The position numbers and the translations under genes are program-made. Under the pieces are notes generated by a model. The model saw only the letters and a program-made list of their open reading frames with translations, was not told the DNA's origin and made no database searches. This document shows, piece by piece, positions 38,284 through 46,802 of a DNA stretch of 64,000 nucleotides (position 1 is its first letter; each line of letters starts with the position of its first letter). The DNA comes from Bacillus sp. S/N-304-OC-R1 (lineage in GTDB: Bacteria > Bacillota > Bacilli > Bacillales > Cytobacillaceae), in the NCBI RefSeq assembly GCF_019749375.1, contig NZ_JACWFE010000024.1, positions 186,001-250,000 on the forward strand, in the 5' to 3' direction.

Positions 38284-38619
38284 ATGAGATTCCAACCCTA
38301 TTTCGCTTCACTCTTTGATAGTTATTTTATTGCCCTTGGCGTAATTATTGGCGGTTCCATTATTGGGAGTCTTGCTGCATTCCTTACAGGAAAACCACCT
38401 TTAACCGAGGCTTACCGAATCTCGAACATCATTCGAATTTGGGCAATCATAGCAGCCATCGGAGGAACATTTGATACATTATATAGTTTTGAAAAAGGTG
38501 TTTTTGATGGTCAAACAAAAGACCTCTTCAAACAATTTCTATTAGTTCTTTCTGCATTCGGTGGAGCTCAAACTGGCGCTATGCTTATTTACTGGCTAAC
38601 AAGGGAGCATATAATATGA
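38284..38619 (+). CDS. ytrH: sporulation protein YtrH
   Basis: A 111-residue membrane protein needed for efficient sporulation in B. subtilis. I start at ATG 38284, since AGGAAGG lies 6 bases upstream; ATG 38278 is too close to that site. There are three hydrophobic segments (YFIALGVIIGGSIIGSLAAFL, IIRIWAIIAAIGGTF, LVLSAFGGAQTGAMLIYWL). It overlaps ytrI by 4 bases (ATGA). The upstream sigma-E-like promoter fits mother-cell expression. Confidence 0.92.
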   Translation: MRFQPYFASLFDSYFIALGVIIGGSIIGSLAAFLTGKPPLTEAYRISNIIRIWAIIAAIGGTFDTLYSFEKGVFDGQTKDLFKQFLLVLSAFGGAQTGAMLIYWLTREHII

Positions 38620-39116
38620 GGATTCCTCCATATTATCGTAATCCTGTCTGGCAGCGTTTCTTCGCCGGTATGGCAATTGGCGGAATGATTAGCTGGTTTA
38701 TTTTTCTTTATATTTTTGGGGAATGGCATGAAAAATACAGTAAGGAAATTAAGACACAGAAAGAAGAAATTGCTGATCTTAAAAATGATATTAAAATTTG
38801 GCAGGAAGATTTTAAAGAGTTAAATAAACAGAATCGTCAATTGCTTACCGTTCAAGATATTAAAGTAAAAATCCTGAATAGTGATAAATATAAGCTTGAT
38901 TCTTTTAGTGTTTTCGAAATCGAAGATGAATTAAAAGAGGATATTAAATTGATGAAAGCTAAGGATATTGAAACGGTATATAAAAGCAGTGATTTAATAA
39001 AAAAAATGATTGAGAATAAGGTTTTTAGAATTAATGAAAAACGCTATCGTGTTGAAGTCAAACAAATGGTCATTTACACAACCTTATCTATTAAAGTGAA
39101 TATTATGCTTGATTGA
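38616..39116 (+). CDS. ytrI: sporulation membrane protein YtrI
   Basis: A 166-residue protein with one N-terminal membrane helix (FFAGMAIGGMISWFIFLYIF, about 15-35), followed by a coiled coil (EIKTQKEEIADLKNDIKIW) and a C-terminal domain. That topology is typical of YtrI, a mother-cell sporulation protein that is cotranscribed with ytrH. The biochemical role is unknown. It starts inside the last codon of ytrH and is followed by a hairpin terminator. Confidence 0.9.
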   Translation: MRIPPYYRNPVWQRFFAGMAIGGMISWFIFLYIFGEWHEKYSKEIKTQKEEIADLKNDIKIWQEDFKELNKQNRQLLTVQDIKVKILNSDKYKLDSFSVFEIEDELKEDIKLMKAKDIETVYKSSDLIKKMIENKVFRINEKRYRVEVKQMVIYTTLSIKVNIMLD

Positions 39117-39119
39117 AGT

Positions 39120-39172
39120 TAGAAGGGTCAGTTCTCACTTTCTGTTGAACCGAGTAAGGAACTGCCCCTTTT
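39120..39172. terminator. bidirectional terminator between ytrI and nrnA
   Basis: AAGGG.CAGTTC pairs with GAACTGCCCCTT over a 22-base interior, with T and A runs at the ends. It lies between convergent genes. Confidence 0.7.
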
Positions 39173-39178
39173 CTTCAT

Positions 39179-40117
39179 TTAGTTTTCCTTACATACTTCT
39201 TCCAGATTATTGATGACAGTGTTCATGTCATCCCATGAATAAATGGAAGCACCTGCTGCTAACGGATGGCCTCCACCATTATATTTTCGTGCAACTTCAT
39301 TAATAATCGGGCCTTTAGAACGAAGCCGGACTCTAATTTGGTCCTCTTCTTCAATAAAGAATACCCATGCTTTAATGCCTTTAATATGACCTAGTGCTCC
39401 AACTAGAAGGGACGCTTCAGAAGCCTTTACTTGAAATTCTTCTAGTAATTCTTTTTTTAACACCATAGAAACAGCACCATGATTTCTTACTTCAAAGTTT
39501 TGAAGAACATATCCATTTAACTTTACGACATTTGGTGATAATTCATACATCTTATCAAACAGCTCAGGTCTTGAGAAATTATAATGAATTAATTCACCTG
39601 CATAAGCAAAGGTTTTATCTGATGTGCTTGGAAAGAGAAATCGGCCGGTATCTCCTACGATTCCAGCAAATAGTAGTCTGGCCCCTTCATCAGACATTTT
39701 TAAGCCCTTATCCTTGCCAAAAAGATAAAATTCATAAATCATTTCACTCACAGAGCTGGCATCTGTGTCAACCCACATCATATCTCCGTACGGATCCACA
39801 TTAGGATGGTGGTCAATTTTAATTAGTTTATCTCCTAAATGATAGCGATCATCGCATATTCTCTCAGCATTTGCTGTATCACAAACAATCACTAATGCCC
39901 CTTCATATGCACTATTAGGTATTTCATCAAGTCTTCGTAAATAGTGAAGCGTTTCTTCTTCTTTTCCAACTGTATATATATTTTTTTCTGGGAACGAGGT
40001 CTTTAATATCTCCGCTAGACCGCCCTGAGAACCGTATGCATCCGGATCCGGACGAACATGTCTATGAATGATAATCGTTTCATATTCTTTAATGGTGTTT
40101 AATATTTTCTCTTTCAT
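39179..40117 (-). CDS. nrnA: bifunctional oligoribonuclease and pAp phosphatase NrnA
   Basis: NrnA degrades 2-5 nucleotide RNAs and dephosphorylates 3'-phosphoadenosine-5'-phosphate. I start at ATG 40115-40117 because AAAGGAGCA lies upstream; the product is 312 residues. The DHH motifs are intact: HRHVRPDPDAYGSQGG, DTANAERI, DHHPNVDPYGD and GDTGRFLFPS. The C-terminal DHHA1 domain has RSKGPIINEVARKYNGGGH and AAGAS. Gene order (ytrI, nrnA, ytpI, ytoI) follows B. subtilis. Confidence 0.95.
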   Translation of the reverse strand: MKEKILNTIKEYETIIIHRHVRPDPDAYGSQGGLAEILKTSFPEKNIYTVGKEEETLHYLRRLDEIPNSAYEGALVIVCDTANAERICDDRYHLGDKLIKIDHHPNVDPYGDMMWVDTDASSVSEMIYEFYLFGKDKGLKMSDEGARLLFAGIVGDTGRFLFPSTSDKTFAYAGELIHYNFSRPELFDKMYELSPNVVKLNGYVLQNFEVRNHGAVSMVLKKELLEEFQVKASEASLLVGALGHIKGIKAWVFFIEEEDQIRVRLRSKGPIINEVARKYNGGGHPLAAGASIYSWDDMNTVINNLEEVCKEN

Positions 40118-40242
40118 TGTCTGCTCCTTTATGATCATCTAAATTATTTTTACTGCAAAAGAAAAAAGAGCAAGTTATGGCATTTTATTTGATATAAAGT
40201 TAAAATAGCCTCATAGTGACAAAATTGGAGGTTATTTAAAAA

Positions 40243-40536
40243 ATGCCAGCGCTCGTTATTTTTATTACGATTGCACTTTCCTTTTATGTATATTACAAAG
40301 TAAAATATGTCCGCAGCAAGAAACCTGCCGAAAGAAAATGGATCTCATCTAAATCAACTGTTGCTCTTGGGTTATTTATTGGGTTATTTGGATTAAACCA
40401 ATTTTTCCTTGATGGCAATAAGGTTACTTATATTGTTGGCGGAATTTTCGTCCTGTTAGGGGCATTAAATATTTTTAGCGGCTTTAAAGCTTATAAATAT
40501 TATTTACCAATCGCTGCAAATGAAGCAAAAGAATAA
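40243..40536 (+). CDS. ytpI: YtpI-like membrane protein
   Basis: A 97-residue protein with three membrane segments (ALVIFITIALSFYVYYKV, TVALGLFIGLFGLNQFFL, YIVGGIFVLLGALNIFSGF). Between the first two lies a basic stretch (RSKKPAERKW). It matches the YtpI family in size and location. Function unknown. Single gene on the plus strand, closed by a strong bidirectional terminator; GGAGG at 40228-40232 is 10 bases before the ATG. Confidence 0.85.
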   Translation: MPALVIFITIALSFYVYYKVKYVRSKKPAERKWISSKSTVALGLFIGLFGLNQFFLDGNKVTYIVGGIFVLLGALNIFSGFKAYKYYLPIAANEAKE

Positions 40537-40545
40537 ACTTTTACT

Positions 40546-40573
40546 AAAGCCGTTCCAAATTTGGAACGGCTTT
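40546..40573. terminator. bidirectional terminator between ytpI and ytoI
   Basis: AAAGCCGTTCCAAA and TTTGGAACGGCTTT form a perfect hairpin between convergent genes. Confidence 0.9.
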
Positions 40574-40582
40574 CTATGCCTA

Positions 40583-41899
40583 TTATCTTTCAATCAATTG
40601 GCACATCATCATGGCTTTTCCAACTAAAACCCCTTCATTATAAACCTCTACATCGACCTTCCCGAATTTACGTCCTACTTCAAGTACACGCGGGTAAATT
40701 TCTATCATACTTTCAATTTGCACGGGCTTAAGAAAATATATCGTCATATTTTCGACGACAAGATCACCTTTTTTATAATTTCTAAGCACACGATTCGCTG
40801 CTTCAGAAACAATTGTAGTAAATACCCCATAAGAAATTGTCCCAAGGTGATTGGTCATCTGAGGTGTGACCTCACATCGATATACATCTTCACCTTTTGT
40901 TTTCCCTCTCATTAATACGAGCTGGTTAGTGACAATATCATCAATAGTTTCACCAACCTGCGGCTGCCGCTGAATCATTTGGAGTGCCTTTAACACATCT
41001 TGTCTGCTAATGATTCCTTCCAATCTATTTGAATCATCTACAACCGGAAGAACCTCAATGCCTTCCCAAACCATCATATGGGACGAGGAAGCGACACTCG
41101 TCTTTTTCCCAACGGTCATTGGATTTTTCGTCATTAGCTTATCAATAGGTGTATCAGGATCATGCCCCATAATATCTTTAGCCGTAACCATCCCGTGTAC
41201 CTTTAAGTTTTTATCTACTACCGGGAAGCGTCCATGCTCTGTTTCTCGATTATAATGAAGCCAATCTGAAACTTTATCAGTTGTTTTTACATAAACTGTT
41301 TTTTCAAGTGGGGTTAATATATCCTCAACAAGGATAATCTCCTTCTTAATTAGCTGATCATAAATGGCCCGATTAATCATGGTAGCAACTGTAAATGTAT
41401 CATAGCTGCTAGAGATGATAGGAAGCTGAAGTTTGTCAGCAAGCTTTTTTACATCTTCTTCTGTATCGAATCCTCCTGTGATAAGTACTGCTGCACCTGC
41501 CTTGAGTGCTAATTCATGTGCACGTATCCGGTTTCCGACTATTAGCAGACTTCCTGCATCCGTATACCGCATCATCGCTTCCAGCTTCATGGCACCGATA
41601 ACAAATTTATTTAATGTTTTATGCAATCCATCTCTTCCGCCTAATACTTGTCCGTCCACAATATTAACGACTTCAGCAAAAGTTAGCTTTTCGATATTTT
41701 CTTTCTTCTTCCGCTCAATACGAATCGTTCCAACCCGTTCAATTGTACTGACATATCCTTTATTCTCAGCATCCTTTATTGCTCGATAAGCTGTCCCTTC
41801 ACTCACGTTCAGTGCCTTGGCGATTTGTCTTACTGATATTTTCTCCCCGACCGGCAATTCATCAATATATTGCAATATTTGTTCATGCTTTGTAGCCAA
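40583..41899 (-). CDS. ytoI: YtoI: HTH, DRTGG, CBS pair and hot-dog domains
   Basis: A 438-residue protein. The start is TTG 41897-41899, with AAGGGTG upstream, giving MATKHEQIL as in B. subtilis YtoI. It combines an N-terminal winged HTH (ISVRQIAKALNVSEGTAYRAIKDA, abbreviated VSEGTAYRAIKDAENKG), a DRTGG domain (about 70-180; GAAVLITGGFDTEEDV), two CBS domains (GRFPVVDKNLKVHGMVTAKD and VLPVVDDSNRLEGIISRQDV) and a C-terminal hot-dog thioesterase-like domain (YGVFTTIVSEAANRVL). It probably senses an adenosine nucleotide through the CBS pair and controls transcription, but its targets and any catalytic activity are unknown. Confidence 0.9.
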   Translation of the reverse strand: MATKHEQILQYIDELPVGEKISVRQIAKALNVSEGTAYRAIKDAENKGYVSTIERVGTIRIERKKKENIEKLTFAEVVNIVDGQVLGGRDGLHKTLNKFVIGAMKLEAMMRYTDAGSLLIVGNRIRAHELALKAGAAVLITGGFDTEEDVKKLADKLQLPIISSSYDTFTVATMINRAIYDQLIKKEIILVEDILTPLEKTVYVKTTDKVSDWLHYNRETEHGRFPVVDKNLKVHGMVTAKDIMGHDPDTPIDKLMTKNPMTVGKKTSVASSSHMMVWEGIEVLPVVDDSNRLEGIISRQDVLKALQMIQRQPQVGETIDDIVTNQLVLMRGKTKGEDVYRCEVTPQMTNHLGTISYGVFTTIVSEAANRVLRNYKKGDLVVENMTIYFLKPVQIESMIEIYPRVLEVGRKFGKVDVEVYNEGVLVGKAMMMCQLIER

Positions 41900-41997
41900 G
41901 ACGTTCACCCTTTTTCTATATTTCCTATATCTTCATTATAAGGTTAAAAACGTCTCTATTTCAATTCGATGTGATGAAGGTCCTAAACTTTCTTCTG

Positions 41998-42243
41998 CTA
42001 GCGATAAAAAGCTCTGGCACGCTTTCTCTCTTGCACTCTTGTTAATCCAGTACTTGATGATGATTTTTTAGGGGAATAGAGTAGCGCTGTTAAGTTTCCT
42101 GCTATTACAATAAGGGCGAAGGCAAGCCAGGACAGGGCAAATATCCCTTTCAACCCATCACTGAAAATATCTAATCTTGGCACAGCAAAATAAAGCAGCA
42201 AGCCACATAGTAGCAGACATAGCAAATATCGATTCTTTTTCAT
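41998..42243 (-). CDS. small membrane protein of unknown function
   Basis: An 81-residue protein starting at ATG 42241-42243, behind AGGAGGGAT. It has two membrane segments (YLLCLLLCGLLLYFAVP and ALSWLAFALIVIAGNLTALLY) and a basic C-terminal tail (RVQERKRARAFYR). I do not recognise the family. It lies between ytkL and ytoI, with no obvious promoter of its own. The good ribosome site and membrane pattern support it as a real gene. Confidence 0.75.
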   Translation of the reverse strand: MKKNRYLLCLLLCGLLLYFAVPRLDIFSDGLKGIFALSWLAFALIVIAGNLTALLYSPKKSSSSTGLTRVQERKRARAFYR

Positions 42244-42327
42244 TAAAATCCCTCCTATTCATCTTCTACATTAATATGTATGCGGACATGCTTGGAAAAT
42301 GTATCGTTTTCTTTTTAATCAAAAATA

Positions 42328-42348
42328 GCAGCTTGAAATTCAAGCTGC
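42328..42348 (-). terminator. ytkL terminator
   Basis: GCAGCTTGAA/TTCAAGCTGC followed by TATTTTTG on the minus strand, after the ytkL stop. Confidence 0.8.
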
Positions 42349-42358
42349 TGCAAATCTT

Positions 42359-43039
42359 TTATAGTTCTATTGAGTCTCCTACCTGCATGATTTGAACAAC
42401 TCCGGGCTGGAGCATATCTGCAAATTTTTGAGGATCCTGCTTAATTGGCGGGAATGTATTGTAATGCATCGGAATAACCTTTTTGGCACTTAATAAACCG
42501 GCCGCATATGCTGCATCTTCTGGTCCCATAGTGAAATTGTCTCCAATCGGCAAAAAGGCAAGATCAATTGGGTGGCGATCGCCGATCAATTTCATATCAG
42601 AAAATAGTCCGGTATCCCCGGCATGGTAAATGGTTTTATCCTCAATGGTAACAAGTACTCCTGCAGGCATGCCTAAATAAATAATTTCATTGTTTTCTGT
42701 CTCTAGTCCTGTTCCATGAAAAGCAGGTGTTAACTTAACCTTACCAAAATCAAATTGATAAGCCCCGCCTATACTCATTCCATGTGTATTTAAGCCTTTC
42801 CAGCTCAAATAAGTTGCTAGCTCAAAGTTTGCAATAACAAGAGCATCATGTTTTTTCGCTAGTTCAACTGTATCTCCTAGATGATCACCATGGCCATGGG
42901 TGACAATAATTACATCTGGCTTTACATCCTCTACTTTTAAATCTGTTAAACTATTTCCTGTAATAAATGGATCAATTAGGATCGTCTTACCTTGTGATTC
43001 AATTTTCACAAGAGAATGTCCATGAAATGATACTTTCAT
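42359..43039 (-). CDS. ytkL: UPF0173 metal-dependent hydrolase YtkL
   Basis: A metallo-beta-lactamase fold protein of 226 residues. The metal motif is [10 protein letters not shown] (about 48-57), with further ligands in [12 protein letters not shown] and [12 protein letters not shown], and the terminal HYNTFP motif. This is the UPF0173 family; its substrate is unknown, with other members suggested to be esterase-like hydrolases. The first residues [15 protein letters not shown] are typical. It is divergent from the peptidase gene and has its own terminator. Confidence 0.93.
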   Translation of the reverse strand: MKVSFHGHSLVKIESQGKTILIDPFITGNSLTDLKVEDVKPDVIIVTHGHGDHLGDTVELAKKHDALVIANFELATYLSWKGLNTHGMSIGGAYQFDFGKVKLTPAFHGTGLETENNEIIYLGMPAGVLVTIEDKTIYHAGDTGLFSDMKLIGDRHPIDLAFLPIGDNFTMGPEDAAYAAGLLSAKKVIPMHYNTFPPIKQDPQKFADMLQPGVVQIMQVGDSIEL

Positions 43040-43246
43040 TTTCCTGCCCCTTTCTGCTACTTCGTTATGTAAATAATTTCAACGAAAGTTTTCATTTTCC
43101 TGCCTCATATACACTTATACCCTATTTCAAACTGTTCTAAAAGTTTACTTTTTCTTATTTAGTTGCTAATCTTTTTATGATAACAATTAAAATTTTTTGC
43201 GCTTTATCAGCTGTTAAAAAAGCGCTTCAATTTTAGGAGGGTATTC

Positions 43247-44344
43247 ATGAACAAGAGAATACAGAAACTATCCGATTGGATGAAAGAAAATAACGTACAG
43301 GTTTGCTTTGTGACAGCTCCAGAAAATGTTTTTTATTTTAGCGGTTTTTTAAGCGATCCTCATGAACGCCTTCTTGGATTAGCTGTTTTTCAAGAAGAAG
43401 AGCCTTTCCTTGTTTGTCCTGCATTAGATAAAACAGATGCAAAAAATGCGGGCTGGGGAAACGAGATCATTTCTTACAGCGATATTGAAAACCCATGGGA
43501 AATGATACATAAAGCTGTTTCTGGCCGCATTAAAAAGGTTGACAATATAGCAATTGAAAAAGAACATATGAATGTTGAACGCTTTGAAATTCTTTCACAA
43601 ATGTTTGATGGTGCTAGATTCGTTTCTGCTGAAGAGAAATTAAGAAAGCTTCGAATGATTAAAGATGAAAAAGAGCTTAATATCATTCGTGAAGCTTGTG
43701 CCTTAGCAGATTATGCTGTTGAAGTTGGCTGTGCTGAAATTGCAGAAGGCAAATCTGAACTAGAAATTATTGCTGCTGTAGAATATGCATTAAAGAAAAA
43801 AGGCGTTAGTCAAATGTCATTCTCTACAATGGTTCTAACTGGTGCAAATGCAGCCTCTCCACACGGAACACCAGGAGCAACAAAAATTAAAAAAGGCGAT
43901 TTTGTTCTATTTGATCTTGGGGTCATCGTTGATGGCTATTGCTCAGATATTACAAGAACTGTTGCGTATGGAGACATAAATGATAAGCAAAAAGAAATCT
44001 ATGAAACGGTTTTAAAAGCACAACTTGCGGCTGTCGAAGCTAGTAAACCAGGAGTCAGCTGTTCAGAGATAGATTTAACAGCAAGAAGAATTATCGCTGA
44101 TGCTGGCTATGGAGAATACTTCCCTCATCGCTTAGGTCATGGATTGGGCATTAGTGTGCATGAATATCCTTCATTAACAGAAACAAACCCACTTCTTCTT
44201 GAGGAAGGAATGGTGTATACGATTGAGCCTGGAATTTATGTTCCGGAAATTGCTGGGGTCCGGATTGAAGATGATATCGCAGTCACTGCAACTGGTGTTG
44301 AAATCTTGACTAAATTCCCGAAAGAATTACAGATCTTAAAATAA
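43247..44344 (+). CDS. M24 family Xaa-Pro peptidase
   Basis: A 365-residue aminopeptidase P/proline dipeptidase-like enzyme that would release N-terminal residues before proline. The N-terminal creatinase domain (about 1-130) is followed by the pita-bread domain with the metal ligands in FDLGVIVDGYCSDITRT (two Asp), HRLGHGLGISVHE (His), IEPGIYVPE (Glu) and GVRIEDD (Glu). All five metal ligands appear to be present. The GGAGGG ribosome site is 7 bases before ATG 43247. It is single, with a strong terminator. Which peptide it cleaves cannot be told from the sequence. Confidence 0.92.
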   Translation: MNKRIQKLSDWMKENNVQVCFVTAPENVFYFSGFLSDPHERLLGLAVFQEEEPFLVCPALDKTDAKNAGWGNEIISYSDIENPWEMIHKAVSGRIKKVDNIAIEKEHMNVERFEILSQMFDGARFVSAEEKLRKLRMIKDEKELNIIREACALADYAVEVGCAEIAEGKSELEIIAAVEYALKKKGVSQMSFSTMVLTGANAASPHGTPGATKIKKGDFVLFDLGVIVDGYCSDITRTVAYGDINDKQKEIYETVLKAQLAAVEASKPGVSCSEIDLTARRIIADAGYGEYFPHRLGHGLGISVHEYPSLTETNPLLLEEGMVYTIEPGIYVPEIAGVRIEDDIAVTATGVEILTKFPKELQILK

Positions 44345-44355
44345 GTTAACATCTA

Positions 44356-44392
44356 TAGAAAAAAGCTGTCATGTTTAGACAGCTTTTTTCTA
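44356..44392. terminator. bidirectional terminator after the Xaa-Pro peptidase
   Basis: TAGAAAAAAGCTGTC and GACAGCTTTTTTCTA form a near-perfect hairpin between the peptidase gene and the small gene at 44396. Confidence 0.9.
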
Positions 44393-44395
44393 TCA

Positions 44396-44557
44396 TTACA
44401 TTTCTCCTTCTGCTTCTTCCGTGTCAACATTAAAATGATTATTCGCCTGTTCAATTACCCCGCTATTATAAGCATCCATAATTTGATCGCTTACTTCGTT
44501 TTGACCTTCCTCATTGAAAAAATAATTAGATTGCCCTTCTGGATTTCGCTTCTCCAT
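44396..44557 (-). CDS. small acidic protein of unknown function
   Basis: A 53-residue reading frame missed by size cut-offs. ATG 44555-44557 follows a good AAGGAGAG site at about 44565-44573. The predicted protein (MEKRNPEGQSNYFFNEEGQN, then EVSDQIMDAYNSGVIEQ, ending in TEEAEGEM) is strongly acidic, soluble and lacks cysteine. I do not recognise the family for certain; it may belong with small Bacillus proteins such as YozQ/DUF4025, but that is a guess. It is divergent from uspA and ends at the bidirectional terminator of the peptidase gene. Confidence 0.7.
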   Translation of the reverse strand: MEKRNPEGQSNYFFNEEGQNEVSDQIMDAYNSGVIEQANNHFNVDTEEAEGEM

Positions 44558-44667
44558 TTGACACACTCTCCTTGAAAAAATATTACATTACCTGTCTTAT
44601 TGTTCGATTATTTGTTACAGATATTCACTTTTGCCTCCTGTATAATAAAGGAAAGGAGGGATTCATT

Positions 44668-45120
44668 ATGGGGATGAAATATAAAAATATATTAATCGCT
44701 GTCGATGGTTCTACAGAAGCAGAATGGGCTTTGAAAGAGGGGATTGAAATCGCAAAACGAAATGATGCTCAAATTACTTTAGTGCATATCGTTGATACTC
44801 GCACATTTTCAACAGTCGAAGCCTATGATCGCACGATTGCCGAACGAGCAGATTTGTTTGCTAAAGAGTTAATGGAGAAATATAAAAATGATGCCATAGA
44901 GGCAGGGGTTTCAAAAGTAGAATATGTGGTAGATTACGGTTCACCAAAAGTTGTTATCCCAAAGGATATTGCTAACAAGCAGAAAGTGGATCTCATTATT
45001 TGCGGAGCGACAGGAATGAACGCAATGGAACGCTTTCTAATTGGCAGTGTATCGGAAAACATCGTGCGCTATGCTTCTTGTGATGTCCTTGTTGTTCGTA
45101 CAAGTAAAGATGAAAAATAA
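44668..45120 (+). CDS. universal stress protein UspA family
   Basis: A 150-residue single-domain Usp. I start at ATG 44668, behind AAAGGAGGG; an in-frame ATG at 44572 has no such site. The beta strand ILIAVDGSTEAEWAL opens the fold, and the nucleotide-binding motif G-A-T-G-x9-G-S is present in GATGMNAMERFLIGSVSE, so it should be an ATP-binding Usp. It is monocistronic. Its role is to support survival under stress; the specific signal is unknown. Confidence 0.95.
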   Translation: MGMKYKNILIAVDGSTEAEWALKEGIEIAKRNDAQITLVHIVDTRTFSTVEAYDRTIAERADLFAKELMEKYKNDAIEAGVSKVEYVVDYGSPKVVIPKDIANKQKVDLIICGATGMNAMERFLIGSVSENIVRYASCDVLVVRTSKDEK

Positions 45121-45140
45121 TAGAATATATAAAATATGAT

Positions 45141-45187
45141 GAGGGTGTTCTAAAAGCATAACTTTTAGGGGGCACTCTTTTTTTATG
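45141..45187 (+). terminator. uspA terminator
   Basis: GAGGGTG..CTAAAAG pairs with CTTTTAG..GGGCACTC, followed by TTTTTTTATG on the plus strand. Confidence 0.8.
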
Positions 45188-45348
45188 CTTTCTTAACATG
45201 GTCCGTTGATGTCCGTTCCAGGCGAGTCAATCAACTTAATGCAAATAAGTAGCATATAATTTAAACAAATGCTATTAATTTCATATATTTATTTCAAAAA
45301 GTACAAATACTAATAACTATACTTCATAAGAGACTGGATGAATATTAT

Positions 45349-45963
45349 ATGCACCATATCATTAATCTTCTTGAACATTTTGGTTACTTCGGAATTATAT
45401 TGGCATTAATTGGAGGAATTATCGGTCTGCCTGTACCTGATGAGGTGCTGCTTACTTATGTTGGCTTTAATGTATATCAAGGAAAATTATCTTATCTCCT
45501 TTCTTTACTTAGTGCCTTTACTGGTGCCATTGGGGGAATTTCATTCAGTTATTTATTAGGCATAAAATTAGGCCTTCCGTTTTTACAAAAATACGGTCCT
45601 AAAATACATATTAACGAGCAAAAAATAAATCGAGCAAAAAAATTATTTAATAAAATCGGCCCCATTCTGCTGCTGATTGGCTATTTCATTCCTGGAATTC
45701 GCCATGTAACAGCCTATTTAGCAGGTATTAATAGCTACTCCTTTAAAAAGTTTGCACTTTTTGCCTATTCAGGTGCTATTATTTGGGGTTTCTTTTTTAT
45801 CACATTAGGAAGAATTCTAGGGAAGAATTGGCATATGGTTGAACATTATGTCTCAAAATTTAGTATGGTACTCATTCCAATAATTCTGTTAGGTCTTATA
45901 GTAACGTTTTATATCGTTTGGAAAAGAAAAAAAGATGCAAAAGATACGGAGGTATACGAATGA
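45349..45963 (+). CDS. DedA family membrane protein
   Basis: A 204-residue DedA protein, a family tied to lipid flipping and membrane homeostasis. It starts GGIIGLPVPDEVLL in the first re-entrant region, and FIPGIRHVTAYLAGIN is the diagnostic motif with the conserved arginine. Four or five hydrophobic segments follow (YLLSLLSAFTGAIGGISFSYLL, ILLLIGYFIPGI, LFAYSGAIIWGFFFITLG, MVLIPIILLGLIVTFYIVW). No strong ribosome site precedes ATG 45349. It overlaps the PAP2 gene by 4 bases. Confidence 0.92.
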   Translation: MHHIINLLEHFGYFGIILALIGGIIGLPVPDEVLLTYVGFNVYQGKLSYLLSLLSAFTGAIGGISFSYLLGIKLGLPFLQKYGPKIHINEQKINRAKKLFNKIGPILLLIGYFIPGIRHVTAYLAGINSYSFKKFALFAYSGAIIWGFFFITLGRILGKNWHMVEHYVSKFSMVLIPIILLGLIVTFYIVWKRKKDAKDTEVYE

Positions 45964-46631
45964 TTATTCAACAGCAAGTTTCAGCAACTAAAAGATTCAT
46001 TCTCTATGCTATTACTGTACTTATCATCTTTTGTCTTATTTTTTGGAAATTTGCTGATGAGCTTATTGAAAAAGAGCTATATCAATTCGATATGAATATT
46101 ATTAATATTATTCAAGGCCTCATTTCAGAAAGAAATACGGAAATAATGAAGGCTTTTACTTTTTTAGGTTCATCCAAATCCATTATTCTAATTTCAATCA
46201 TCACCATTATGCTTATGATCATCTATAAAAAAAGATGGGAAGTGTTTTTCTTTATCCTAGCAATCATTGGTTCAGCTCTTTTTAATCTCCTTCTAAAATG
46301 GATTTTTCATCGGGCTAGACCAGTTATTCATCCCATAATTCAAGAAAAAGGATATAGTTTCCCTAGTGGCCATGCCATGATGTCTTTTGTCCTTTATGGA
46401 ATGCTTACCTATTTCCTCATCCTTTTCTATGAAAAGAAAACAGCTAAAATAATGACTTTCATTATGTTTTTCATTCTTGTACTCTTTATTGGAATTAGCA
46501 GAATTTATCTTGGTGTGCACTATCCAAGTGATGTATTGGCAGGGTATTCAGCTGGAGGAGCTTGGTTAACGATGTGTTTAATTTTATTAAAATTAATTGT
46601 AGAAAAAAGGGACAAGCGGCAAACATTATAA
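45960..46631 (+). CDS. PAP2 family phosphatase
   Basis: A 223-residue lipid phosphate phosphatase, starting at ATG 45960 with GGAGG upstream and overlapping the dedA stop (ATGA). The three PAP2 motifs are intact: KWIFHRARP, FPSGHAMMS (catalytic histidine) and SRIYLGVHYPSD. Six membrane helices fit. The likely substrate is undecaprenyl pyrophosphate or another lipid phosphate. The coupling to a DedA protein suggests lipid carrier recycling; that is inference. Confidence 0.93.
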   Translation: MIIQQQVSATKRFILYAITVLIIFCLIFWKFADELIEKELYQFDMNIINIIQGLISERNTEIMKAFTFLGSSKSIILISIITIMLMIIYKKRWEVFFFILAIIGSALFNLLLKWIFHRARPVIHPIIQEKGYSFPSGHAMMSFVLYGMLTYFLILFYEKKTAKIMTFIMFFILVLFIGISRIYLGVHYPSDVLAGYSAGGAWLTMCLILLKLIVEKRDKRQTL

Positions 46632-46652
46632 CCTGTGTGCCGCTGTTCCTTA
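46609..46652 (+). terminator. possible terminator of the DedA-PAP2 operon
   Basis: GGGACAAGCGGCA (in the end of the gene) pairs with TGCCGCTGTTCC, followed by a short TTATT. The T run is poor and there is one bulge, so it is weak. Confidence 0.45.
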
Positions 46653-46802
46653 TTCCAGAGATTTATTAACGCAGTAAATCTTGCAAACACTACTTCTACT
46701 AAATATCTTCTTAAAAGTGCAAAATCGGAATAAAAATCTTTTATAATTATATTAACTTCTTTTTCCTTGCATTAGTTCAAAATAAGGTGATTAACATCCA
46801 GA

